NCBI RefSeq assembly: GCF_900005765.1 | Contig: NC_041681.1 | Span: 434,001 to 498,000 of the forward strand | DNA length: 64,000 nt | Source of the DNA: Plasmodium relictum | Taxonomy: Eukaryota; Apicomplexa; Aconoidasida; Haemosporida; Plasmodiidae | Direction: 5' to 3' | Part shown: piece by piece, positions 51,801 through 62,189 of the stretch | Layout: each line of letters begins with the position of its first letter | How positions within the stretch are numbered: position 1 is the first letter of the stretch | The notes under the pieces: model-generated | The model's database searches: none | What the model saw: the letters and a program-made list of their open reading frames with translations, nothing else | Told to the model about the DNA's origin: nothing | Translations under genes and position numbers: made by a program

Positions 51801-53879
51801 AATCTTGAATAATCAAACTTTTTAGTTATATTAATTACAAATACTGGTGTATAACTTTTATTCTTTTTACAATTTTTCAAATTATTAGAAAAAATACTTA
51901 CAAAATTTTCAATATTATTTACTAACATTTCATTTATTTTTTTTTCAATCATAAACTTTAAAATGTTAAAAAAAATTCTTATTTTTGTATACTTAAACGT
52001 TTCAATAGATATATCTTTTAAATTATAATTTCCTTTTGTACAATTTTTTAAGTTCTCTTCTATAGTAAATTTAATATCATTCATCCATATATTATTTACT
52101 GTTTCAAAAGACTAATAAAAAAAAAAAAAAGAATTAATAAAACATAAATTCAAGAAAAACATATAAAAAAATTTTCTATATTTTATTCTATTTTATATGT
52201 TTAATTTATTTATTTATTAACTTATTTATATTTATTATTATTATTTTTTTTTTAATATTATTATTTTTTTACTTTTAAAACTGACGTGTTTTGTAATTGA
52301 AAAAAATCATTTAATTCAAATGAGCTAGTAATAGATGTATCAAATATAGATATTTGAATTAATGAACATTTATTTATTATATCTAAAAATGTTTTTATTA
52401 CTTTTTTATTTTCAAGTAATACACATTGCTTAATAATATTTTTTTTATTTTCAAAATCATAATTATAATATTTTATTTCCTTTTTATTTATATACAAATT
52501 ATCATAATATTTAGTAAAATCATTATTTAAAATAATTCTTCCCAACCATATGTTACAGAAATCATTTAAATTGTTTTTAATTGTCTCAATATTTTTCGAA
52601 TTTTTGATAATTATATTATTTTCTATAATTTCATCAACATCATTTTTTATACAGTTCATGTTTTTACATTTATTATCAATGTCTAAATAGTATTTTTTTC
52701 TTTTTAAATTACTTGATTTATTTTTAATTGCATTAATTAACTTTTCTACATATAAAATTGGGTTTTCACTAGTAAAAAAAAATTGGATTCTGTTTATTTC
52801 ATAAAACTCACTGCACCCCTTTTTTTTTACTTTAAATAAATTAGAATCATTATTATAATCATATATGTATATGTCACTGAATTTACTTTCAAAAATCTTT
52901 ACGTTGGATGAAATAACCCCTTTTGCTTTGAATGGAACAATTGATTTTTCTTTTAACTTTATGCTTTCGTTATTTATATCTTCTAATTTAGTTTTTTCTA
53001 TTTCCTTATTTGTATCTATCAAATTTTTATAATCTTCTTCATTTAATTCTTTTACTATTTCTTCGGTTGTAAATATATCAAAAGAAGAGTCATCGTAATT
53101 TATTATATCTATCCATTTGAAATTTATTTCTTCTGAATCAAGCAACTTTTTTTTTTCATTTAATACATCATAAATATTAATATTTTTATATTTTTTTTTT
53201 AATTTTTCTATTGTAATAAACCTTGGTTCTTTTTCTTTTCTATTTTTGAAAGGAATAAATAACTTACATTTTTTTTCTTTTGATGAAAAATCTTTGTCAT
53301 AAATTTCTTCTACTTTAAATATATCTTTTATAGATATAATTTTTAATTAAAAAAAAAAAAAATAATAATAATAAAAATGAAAAGAATGTATAAAGTAGAA
53401 AAAATATATTTTCCTTTATTTGATTTTTCTTGTTTTTTTTTCCTAACCTTTTATATCGCTTTTATCATAGGAAAAATTATATGCTGATAAATAATTTTTT
53501 TCTTTATTTTTTTCTCTAGTCCTTTTTCTAGAATTTGCTCTTATTAAATTCTATAATTGTATATCACATATTTCAATCATATATTAATATTTACAAATAT
53601 ACAATATTAATAGTAAGAAAAATTAATACTTTTTTTTTGTCTATTTCTTTTTATTTCTATTATTATGAAATTTCTATATGTTTTTACTTTTTCAATTACA
53701 TATAAAATTATTTTAATTCATTAATAGTTTATATTTTATATATTATTTAAATTATATATTTATGTTTTCTAAAAAAATGTCATTTCTTTCTATTTTCATT
53801 TTACTTTTAAATTATTTGAATGGCCAAATATGTTAGATAAAAAAACATTCTGCTTAATCTCTATATTTTTTGTAGTCAT
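36694..53879 (-). CDS. Dynein heavy chain, putative (about 5105 residues, 11 exons)
   Basis: Exons: 53879-53805, 53550-53448, 53324-52273, 52111-51306, 51073-50524, 50151-49867, 49770-49627, 49507-49191, 49103-37559, 37227-36897, 36803-36694; 15318 nt, phases close. Exons 1-8 encode the N-terminal tail and linker. AAA1 has a good Walker A (GSAGTGKTET, K1524) and Walker B (FFCFDEFNR, D1570-E1571). AAA2 has a degenerate P-loop (SYPLSKTTSY). AAA3 keeps GCNNIGKS (K2661). AAA4's P-loop is lost (HILSIGINDTIKK near 3004). The coiled-coil stalk and microtubule-binding domain follow (LRELKAFINPPSIVV, then KASKACETMCQWILA), encoded around 42260-41380. AAA5, AAA6 (GFWVLIENAHLNIHL) and the C-terminal domain (GGIFTEGAVFD, CPIYKN, WVERNVSGVLI) complete it. 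The motor hydrolyses ATP and walks to microtubule minus ends. Whether it is axonemal or cytoplasmic cannot be assigned from motifs. A run of about 60 acidic residues (38520-38705) interrupts AAA6. Confidence 0.95.
36836..36866. repeat. (TA)n microsatellite in dynein last intron
   Basis: About 31 nt of pure TA repeat within the 93-nt intron 36804-36896, taking up roughly a third of it. Confidence 0.85.
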
Positions 53880-54941
53880 CTTTATTACATTTTTCCTTTA
53901 TTTTGCTTCAATTTTGAATTAGTTCAGAAAGTAGAAAAATTATAATAATAAAATTTTACAAAAATATTATAAATATATCTACTTTTTTAAAAAATAAATT
54001 TCTTAATTATAAAAAAAAAAAAAAAAGGAATCAATGCCTGAGTAATTAATGAAAAAAAACCTATGTATATTTTCTTTATTGCATTATACACTTTTTTATT
54101 AAAAAGTATTAAATTTTTATTTGCACAATTACAAATATATATAAAATTGTAATTATTTATTTTATATCATAATCATTAAGACAAATATATTTTCAATGAA
54201 TTTTTTTTTTCTACACTTAATAAGCAGAAAATATACTAGCTAAATAAAAAAAAAAATAAAATAAAGATCATGAATAATATAATTTCCTTTTAAAATTTTA
54301 AATAGAAATTTTATTTAAAAATTTATTTTATTTTACTATATTTTTTAAATGTCAAATTTTAAGATACAAAATCAATTATTTTAAAAATTGAATTGAATTT
54401 TAAATGATCATTTACTTATATTTTCTTTTTTTTTTCATATTCATTTTATCAAAAATTTTTTATTTTTTTAAATTTTAAGAAAAAAAGTTGTAATGTTTTC
54501 TTTGAAGAATATAATAACAAAAATAGTGTAATAATATACTATATTTTAAACAAAAAAAAAGAATAAATTAAGTTAAAATAAAAATACATAAATATATAAG
54601 TGAAGTAAAAAAACTAAAACTAAAATTAAAAATATGTATGTTCATAATTAAATATATCGATCAAATAAATGGAAATGACATTCAAAAAATAATATATATA
54701 TATAAATTAAAATGTCATTTAAAAAAAAGAAAAATTCATAAGAATACATGGGAAATAACTAAAAAATTAGTAAAAAGATTTATTTACTATTAAGTAAAAT
54801 ATTTAATAAAAAAAAAATATTAAGAAAAAGATATAACTGTAATATTATTAAATAAAAAGTAAAACATCAAAAAAATATATATGGAAATATTCTATAGTTT
54901 GGTAAAATTTTTTTTTTTTTATATATTTAATTAATGATAAA
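53880..54941. other. Intergenic, AT-rich
   Basis: 1.06 kb between the giant kinase stop codon and the dynein start, both on the minus strand. It holds the dynein upstream region. Many poly-A and poly-T runs are present; no gene or RNA signal was recognised. Confidence 0.6.
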
Positions 54942-57900
54942 TTAGACAATTTTTTTTTTAAATAATTTTAAAAGATACTGTTTTCTTATTATTAACTGTT
55001 TTCCTATTATATGTGAAATATAAGGAGTACATAAAAAATCATTGGAACAACTTAAAAGCTTTTTAATTTTTAATATATTTTTTAAAATAATATCTTCAGA
55101 ACACCAAAAAATAATTTCTTTTCTTCTTAAAATATTTGATTCTCTTAAACAAATAAGTTTTATATAATCAGGAATATTAGGATGATTCAAATAAATATGT
55201 AATGGCCCTATATACCAAGCATGTATAATTTTATATGGAAATGAATAATAATAAATTGGTTTAAAAAAGAAATTAATTAAATTTTTATTTTTAACTGTTT
55301 TTTCATCACATATTGGAAGACATAAGTGTTCAAATGGTAAATGTATATTCATAAATATATCTAATTTTTTGAACTCATTATAAATAGAATATTCATTTAA
55401 AAAATAATATATATTGTTACATATATTGCTTGGATATAAAATTTTATTTTTTTTATGTTTTTCATTTATTATATTTCTGTTATTAAATGTAATATTTAAA
55501 ATATTATTTTCTAAATTTTCAATTTTTCTTAAAATATTTTTATAATCTAAACAATCACTCATGTTATCGCAAAAATCACATTTATTTTTCATATTTCCAA
55601 TAATGGTGTCATATAAAAATGATATAAAATTATTTGTATAATTATTGTGTATTTCATTTGACATAAATTTATTTGTCTTTAATTCATTTTCCTTTTTTCT
55701 TTTATTACTGTGGTTATCTAATTGCGTAAGAGGGTTTCCCTCTCTTATTTTATCTATGTGTTTTAACTGATATTTTCTATTATCAGAATTATCAATGTCT
55801 ATTTCTGATTCCTCATGTAATAGTTTATATAAATATCTCTTTTCTTTTTTCTCTTGCAAATAATTTCTTAATATTATATCACAAAATTCTTTTTTGTCAA
55901 ATAATTCATTATACTCATTAGTATTTTCAAATTTTATATTTTTTATTTTTTCATTAGATGCGGAAAAAAAGTCATGACCAATAATTTCACAAGCTAATAA
56001 CCTTTCATAAGGTACATAGTTCAAAAGATCAGTTAACAAATTCCAATAATCATCACTATAATTTAGAGGAAATTCAAATTTATTAAAACATTTTTTAATA
56101 TTTTTTTTTCTATTGGTAAAGTTATCATGGCATATATCCTTTAAAATAACAGCTAAATACTTATTTGTTAATCTACTATGCCAGTATTCTTTGTTTCCAT
56201 TCATATATTCTTTTTGTATGTTCATTTTAAATTCTTGTAAATATTTTTCCTTTTCTTTCTTACTTCTAAATTTAAATATTCCCGAACCAAGGTTTTTTAT
56301 AGTTAATTCTATTTTTAAAAAAGATTGAACCTCATAATTGTAATTATAAGATATATTGTTATTAATTATTAAAAATAATAACAATAGTGTTTTATCTATA
56401 TTACTCTCATTCATAATATTTTTATTCATTTTGTAATATTTTATAAATTCACTTTTTATAGTTACAACTTTGTCATTTTTTAAATATTCTTTATATTTTA
56501 ACATAAATAATTTGTAATGTTTTGTAAATAACTCTAAGTTTTCTAAATTATTGTCTCCATTTGTTTTATCCTTATCAGAAATATCTTTCAATGTACTTTT
56601 GTTTTCTCTTTCTTTATTAGTATCATTTATATTTAATAATTCAGTTCCTCTATTTTTTTTATTCTCATCATTAGGAAAATCTTTATTTAAAAGTTCATTT
56701 TCCACTACACCCTTTATTTCTTCACCAATAGAATAATTTTTACTTATAATATTATTATCTATAATTTTTTCTTTTTGTTTATTTATATAATTATTATTTA
56801 AATTATTAATGTTCACATTTTCTTTTTCGTTTGCTCTTTTTTCATTTTTGTTAATATCTTTTTTAATTTTTTCATTTTCTATTTCTTTGTTGTCCCATTC
56901 TAAAATTGCAATATCATAATAATTCATTATATATTTTAAATAAAATATTTCGTCATCATCTGAAATATTTAAATCATTTAAAATAATATTATTTAAGTTT
57001 ATATTTTTTCCTTTTCCTATAGTATTATTACTATCTTCATTTGATTTTTCTGATATCATATATTCATATGAACTTATACCACATTTTCCGAGATCAGCTA
57101 AAATTATTCCTAAAGACCAACTATCACATCTTACATCGAAAGGCAAATATTCAGTCGAATTATTATTATTATTATTATTATTATTACTGCTTTTTTCATT
57201 TAAATTATTTTTTTCATTTGAATTAACCTGTTCACTGTTTTTATTTTTTATGTTCATGACATTAGATAATAAATTAATTTTTTTGGAAGAATCCTTATTA
57301 TCTAATATACTTTTTTCTTCTTTATTATTATTATTATTATTATTATTCAATTTTTCATCTCTATCATCATTTAAAAAATGAAAATTTGATGATGAGTTTA
57401 TATTTAATATATTAAAATTATTTACAGAATTTTTAATAGAAACTAAGGGTTTTTGTAACTCCTGAAATCTACTTTCTATATTACCAAAATTCTGTTCGTA
57501 GAAATAAATTAATTTATTATATTTTGACTGTCTAAAATTTCCTTTATGATCGTAGCATAATCCTTCAGGTGCCATTGTATAAACTGTTCCTTGAAAATAT
57601 GAGGATAACTGGTTTTTGAATTGATATTTCCATTGATTTAACAAAGTTTTATATACGTTTAGATAATTTTTAGAATTTTCTAAATAGAAAGTGGCATATT
57701 CCATTGCAGAACAACCAAAATCAGATATACATAAATGCCACCTCATAGGGTTATATAAATTATATACATCAGTATAAACTAATATATTTTGTAATTTAAT
57801 ATCAGTTACACGTATTATATTAGATTGATAACATGTTTGTATAAAACTAATGCCATTCACTATTTGAAAAAATAAAAATTTGCATTCTGATTCTGTTAAA

Positions 57901-60900
57901 CCACAATTATAAACTTTTATATTATCATATATGTGATCAAATTTAGGATATTTTATCTCAACTATACTATTATTTAATTTCATTTTAATTTTTTTTAATT
58001 TTTCATAACATAAACCTATACAAGTGTTATCATTTTCATTTCTGTAGCATTTATATTTTCTTCCAAATATGATATGCATTAATTTTAATATTTTATTAAC
58101 CTTTTTTCTTTTTTCAAATTCTTTTTTCCTATGATATATTAAATTTTGTAATAATTTTCTTAAATCTCCATTAGCACAATGCATTAATATTTCATAATTT
58201 TGTTTTTCTTTTAAATTTCCAATTTTTGTACTTAATGGTTTTATAACGTTACTATTAAAATGACATAATAACTCTTGTTCTCTTAAAAATTGAAACTCAT
58301 TACCTTTTCTACTAACATCTATTTCTTTTATAGCCAACTCAAAATATCTTTTATTATAACAACAAAGACAATTATCTACTTTTTTACTTGCTAATAAAAC
58401 ATTTTCAAAATTACTTAAGTCTCTCTTTTTGTCATTAACATGTTTAGTACTATTTTTGAAAATTTCTTTTATATCTTTTTTATCATGAAGGGAATTTCTT
58501 TCATCTTTATTAAACTCTGAATTCACTTTTATAGAATTAGATTCTAAAAACAAATTAATAAATTCTCTACTATTTATTTTATCAATATAAAATTTGAGAT
58601 GCTCTCTGTTTAAATCAATATTATATAAAACCTTTCTAACACTACCATACGAGCCTTTTCCAACAAAGTTATCTATATAACTAATAGAACCTAAATTAGA
58701 CCAAAACTTTTTTTTTTTATTATTTATTATATCATTATTTCCATCTGTTGAAGAATATAAATCTCTAGTCAAGTCTTTAATACTGTTTTTTTTATCATAA
58801 TTACAAAATAAGTTACTATTAATATTTTCATCAATCACTGATTTAGTAATTTGATAATTATCTTTATCATTCATGCCCTTTTCTTTTTCGACAAATACTT
58901 TCCTTTTTATATCATTTATTTTATTTAAATTACTATTCATATTATTTTCACCATTCAAACTATTTGTTACATATTTTGGATTATTTAAGTTACATTTATT
59001 CTTTCTAATATTCAAACTATTATTTAAATCACATTTATTATCACCATTATTGAAAAATTTCTCCGTATGATATTTATTATTACTTTCATTTATTTTCAAT
59101 TCTTCTTTTTCTAATATTTCTTCTTTTGTATCATACATATCATTTAGGTCTGAACAATAATTTTCATTTTCATTATTTTTGTTTTTATTCTCTTTTATTA
59201 ATGTTTCACTTTCTTTTGTTATCTTTTCATTTTTTTTTATTATTATTTCATTTTCATTATTTTTATATTCATTATCTTCAATTATTTTATTACTTTCCTT
59301 ATTTTCATATTCATTTTTTTCAACCATCACTTTATTTTCATTATCTTTAAATTCATGTATTTCATATATTATTTTATTTTCAGTATTTGTACATTCATTT
59401 TCTTTCATCATTGCATAATTTTCCTTATTAATATATGTTTCCTCTTTATACATTATTTTATTTTCATTATTTTTATATTTATTTTCTTTATTTTCTCCGA
59501 TTATTTTATTTAAAGATTCATTGTCTTTAACTTTCATATCTATATAATTTCCTTTATTAAAATTTTTTATTTTAAGTTTTTTTTTTTTTTTTTCAAATGT
59601 TATATTATTTAATTCTTCTTTTTCTTTTATTTTTTCATTATAATTTTCTTCCAACTTATCAAATTCACTTTTTTCTTTTGCAGTTTTTTCACTATTTTGT
59701 TTGTTTTTCATTTTTCCATTTTTTCTCTTTTCCTCTATATTATCAAAATTTTTATTTTCCTTTCTAATATTATATATTTTTCCCTCTCTCTCATATTTTT
59801 CATCCACTATAACTTTTTCCTTTATATGCTCACAATCTTTTATTACATTTGCTGCATTTTCTTTATTATTAATATAATCAGTATTGTTTTTTTTTTTTAT
59901 TTTACTTTTTTTTTTCTCTTCTATATTTTTAAAATTTTCTTTTTCATCTTTTTTTCTTTCATTATATTTATTACTTTTCCCTGAACATTCTTTTTCATAC
60001 ACTGTTTCATTATTTATATTATTCATAACTTTTGTATCATGCAATTTTTCATAGTATTTATTTTTTTTTATTTTTTTTTCACTTTTACTAAGTAACTCTA
60101 TTTTTTCATCTTTTATGTTATCTTTTATTTCACTGCTATCTTTAAATTTTCGTTTTTTTTCATTTATATCATTATTTTTCTCTTCTAATATATTGTAATG
60201 TTTTTCTAAATGACTTGCTTCCATGTTACTTTTGACCTTTTTATTTCCTATACTAACATTTTTGAACATGATATTTTTATTCACAAGAAAATCATATTTT
60301 GATAATGATTTGTTATTAATATCCTCATTTATAAATTTACTTTTATTTTTTTCATTTTTTTCTAAATCGGTTTTTTTTGCACTTGATCTTAATCTATCTT
60401 TTATAGTATCTCTTCTAACTATGTTTGCAATGTTAACATCTTTTAAGTGCTTTATATTTATTTGTCTTTTACTAGGTAAATTTTCATTTCTTGTGTCTAT
60501 CACTGTATTTTCAAAATTAATTATTTTTCTTAAAACATTACTGTTTCGTCTACTTACTACTATATGCTTTTCATTACCAACTGTTGAACTTATTTTCATT
60601 CCTTCACGAATATTTTGATGTGATTCATTAAATGAATCAAAATTTTTTACTTTAATATTTAAAGTTTTGTTGTCATTTGTTAAGTCTCTTTTGTTTTTAT
60701 TTTTTTTTATCATATTATTTTCCTTTTCTTTTTTTAAGTATTTTTTTTTATTTATGTCAGAAATTTCCTTTATGTAATCATTATTATCTTCATCTTCGTC
60801 TTTATCCTCATCTTCATCATAATTCTTTTTTTTTGGATTTCCATTTTTATCTTCTATATTTTTTAAAATAATTTCATTTTTATGTTTTTTTTTTTGAATA

Positions 60901-62189
60901 TTAAAATTGTTATTTATTAAATGTACTTTCTTTCTTTTTGTTTTTTCCTCTTCATATTTTTCATTTCTTTCTATTTTTGTTTTTTTCTCTTTATCCTTTT
61001 CTTCTATATCCTTCTCTTTTCTTTTTCTTTTTTCCTTTTTTTCATCTTCAATATTTAAGTTTTCTTCATTTAATACTTTTTCTTTATCATTACAAAAAAC
61101 GGAAGATTCAGAAAAAATTAATTGATTAGATTTTTCTTTTATTATGTTAGAATCATTATAATTTATAGCATGTATTTTTAAAAAGTTAGAATTTAAACAC
61201 TTACTATTATTAGAGGAAATATAACTATTAGAATCAATATTATTTGAGATAATATTATAAGAAACAGGAGTGTTTAAAAAATTTATATTTTTCAAATTTA
61301 CATTTGAATAATTGGATAAATCAGATTCTTGAAAATTTATTGGATTTAATTCACTAAAATTAAAATCTTTGACTTTTAAGGAATTTACATTTCCTGTCGA
61401 TGTGAAATCAAACATATTTGAATTATATTTTATGTTACAAGAGTTAATCGGATTATAATTCATTACATTTATGCTAGGTGTTGTCCTATTACTATTAAAT
61501 ACGTTGGAATTAGCATTACTAGAATTAGATGTATTAGAAAAATTCAAATTACTATTTATAACATTAACAGAACTCAAGTTAAATTTTAAGTAATCATTTT
61601 TGTATGGGCTCGAGTTATTTGAATAATTTTTTTGATTTTCTGATATACTAGTATTTAAAATATTTGTGTTATATATACAATTATTAGAATTATAATAATC
61701 AGAATATTTCATTACATTAAAGTATTGAGAATTCATTTTTTGTAGATTATTATCTGTTGTATTTGACTTTATAACAAGAGGATTATTCTCATTATAAACT
61801 TTATTAAAATTAAAAATATTATTAGAGTTCAGTGTATTCGAATCTAAATATGCAATATTATTTTGTCTCAAGCTATTATAGTTATTTATTTTTTTTTGAT
61901 AATTTATAATATTATTATTTAAGTCACATATATTTATATTATTTGAATTTATTTCATTAGAAATGTTAATATCATGATTTTGTCTTAATGTCTGATTATC
62001 ATAATTCCATTTTGAATTATCTGTATTTGTAAACTTTATATTATTATTTTTTGTTTTATCATAATTTTCTACATCCGAATTATTTAGATATAAATCATTT
62101 CTTGTTTCTAAAAAATCTATTCCATTAAAATTTGAGCAAGATATATTTGAATTTTGCATTTTTAATTTATTACTTAAATCTTTATCCAT
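54942..62189 (-). CDS. Giant serine/threonine protein kinase (2415 residues), EST-like
   Basis: Single exon. Residues 1-1165 are low-complexity: an Asn/Ser-rich start, then Lys/Glu-rich, with eight degenerate 14-residue tandem repeats encoded at 59158-59486. The kinase domain begins at G1177 (glycine loop GKGSYGSV). The ATP-binding Lys is K1288 (LAIKEID), far from the loop because of an insert of about 90 residues. The catalytic loop reads IIRVTDIKLQNIL (D1463 present; canonical HRD is replaced by VTD), and DFG is intact (SDFGCSA, D1490). The activation segment has GTVYTMAPEGL, followed by a poly-Asn-rich insert and the subdomain IX motif CDSWSLGIILADLG. The C-terminal 350 residues include a Cys-rich piece (NKCDFCDNMSDC). 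The position next to dynein matches the P. falciparum gene I recall as exported serine/threonine protein kinase (EST). No signal peptide or PEXEL-like motif is evident at the N-terminus, so export is not supported by this sequence. Confidence 0.85.
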   Translation of the reverse strand: MDKDLSNKLKMQNSNISCSNFNGIDFLETRNDLYLNNSDVENYDKTKNNNIKFTNTDNSKWNYDNQTLRQNHDINISNEINSNNINICDLNNNIINYQKKINNYNSLRQNNIAYLDSNTLNSNNIFNFNKVYNENNPLVIKSNTTDNNLQKMNSQYFNVMKYSDYYNSNNCIYNTNILNTSISENQKNYSNNSSPYKNDYLKFNLSSVNVINSNLNFSNTSNSSNANSNVFNSNRTTPSINVMNYNPINSCNIKYNSNMFDFTSTGNVNSLKVKDFNFSELNPINFQESDLSNYSNVNLKNINFLNTPVSYNIISNNIDSNSYISSNNSKCLNSNFLKIHAINYNDSNIIKEKSNQLIFSESSVFCNDKEKVLNEENLNIEDEKKEKRKRKEKDIEEKDKEKKTKIERNEKYEEEKTKRKKVHLINNNFNIQKKKHKNEIILKNIEDKNGNPKKKNYDEDEDKDEDEDNNDYIKEISDINKKKYLKKEKENNMIKKNKNKRDLTNDNKTLNIKVKNFDSFNESHQNIREGMKISSTVGNEKHIVVSRRNSNVLRKIINFENTVIDTRNENLPSKRQINIKHLKDVNIANIVRRDTIKDRLRSSAKKTDLEKNEKNKSKFINEDINNKSLSKYDFLVNKNIMFKNVSIGNKKVKSNMEASHLEKHYNILEEKNNDINEKKRKFKDSSEIKDNIKDEKIELLSKSEKKIKKNKYYEKLHDTKVMNNINNETVYEKECSGKSNKYNERKKDEKENFKNIEEKKKSKIKKKNNTDYINNKENAANVIKDCEHIKEKVIVDEKYEREGKIYNIRKENKNFDNIEEKRKNGKMKNKQNSEKTAKEKSEFDKLEENYNEKIKEKEELNNITFEKKKKKLKIKNFNKGNYIDMKVKDNESLNKIIGENKENKYKNNENKIMYKEETYINKENYAMMKENECTNTENKIIYEIHEFKDNENKVMVEKNEYENKESNKIIEDNEYKNNENEIIIKKNEKITKESETLIKENKNKNNENENYCSDLNDMYDTKEEILEKEELKINESNNKYHTEKFFNNGDNKCDLNNSLNIRKNKCNLNNPKYVTNSLNGENNMNSNLNKINDIKRKVFVEKEKGMNDKDNYQITKSVIDENINSNLFCNYDKKNSIKDLTRDLYSSTDGNNDIINNKKKKFWSNLGSISYIDNFVGKGSYGSVRKVLYNIDLNREHLKFYIDKINSREFINLFLESNSIKVNSEFNKDERNSLHDKKDIKEIFKNSTKHVNDKKRDLSNFENVLLASKKVDNCLCCYNKRYFELAIKEIDVSRKGNEFQFLREQELLCHFNSNVIKPLSTKIGNLKEKQNYEILMHCANGDLRKLLQNLIYHRKKEFEKRKKVNKILKLMHIIFGRKYKCYRNENDNTCIGLCYEKLKKIKMKLNNSIVEIKYPKFDHIYDNIKVYNCGLTESECKFLFFQIVNGISFIQTCYQSNIIRVTDIKLQNILVYTDVYNLYNPMRWHLCISDFGCSAMEYATFYLENSKNYLNVYKTLLNQWKYQFKNQLSSYFQGTVYTMAPEGLCYDHKGNFRQSKYNKLIYFYEQNFGNIESRFQELQKPLVSIKNSVNNFNILNINSSSNFHFLNDDRDEKLNNNNNNNNKEEKSILDNKDSSKKINLLSNVMNIKNKNSEQVNSNEKNNLNEKSSNNNNNNNNNSTEYLPFDVRCDSWSLGIILADLGKCGISSYEYMISEKSNEDSNNTIGKGKNINLNNIILNDLNISDDDEIFYLKYIMNYYDIAILEWDNKEIENEKIKKDINKNEKRANEKENVNINNLNNNYINKQKEKIIDNNIISKNYSIGEEIKGVVENELLNKDFPNDENKKNRGTELLNINDTNKERENKSTLKDISDKDKTNGDNNLENLELFTKHYKLFMLKYKEYLKNDKVVTIKSEFIKYYKMNKNIMNESNIDKTLLLLFLIINNNISYNYNYEVQSFLKIELTIKNLGSGIFKFRSKKEKEKYLQEFKMNIQKEYMNGNKEYWHSRLTNKYLAVILKDICHDNFTNRKKNIKKCFNKFEFPLNYSDDYWNLLTDLLNYVPYERLLACEIIGHDFFSASNEKIKNIKFENTNEYNELFDKKEFCDIILRNYLQEKKEKRYLYKLLHEESEIDIDNSDNRKYQLKHIDKIREGNPLTQLDNHSNKRKKENELKTNKFMSNEIHNNYTNNFISFLYDTIIGNMKNKCDFCDNMSDCLDYKNILRKIENLENNILNITFNNRNIINEKHKKNKILYPSNICNNIYYFLNEYSIYNEFKKLDIFMNIHLPFEHLCLPICDEKTVKNKNLINFFFKPIYYYSFPYKIIHAWYIGPLHIYLNHPNIPDYIKLICLRESNILRRKEIIFWCSEDIILKNILKIKKLLSCSNDFLCTPYISHIIGKQLIIRKQYLLKLFKKKIV
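59158..59486 (-). repeat. Eight degenerate 14-residue coding repeats in the giant kinase
   Basis: The translated segment breaks into about eight units of 14-15 residues with consensus NE(Y/F/C)xNxENKI(I/M)xEK. Examples are NECTNTENKIIYEI, HEFKDNENKVMVEK and NEYKNNENEIIIKK. The DNA period is 42-45 nt. It lies just ahead of the kinase domain. Confidence 0.75.

Noticed and set aside
54942-62189. PEXEL-type export signal in the giant kinase
   Set aside because: The N-terminus has no hydrophobic signal segment and no RxLxE/Q/D-type motif near the start.
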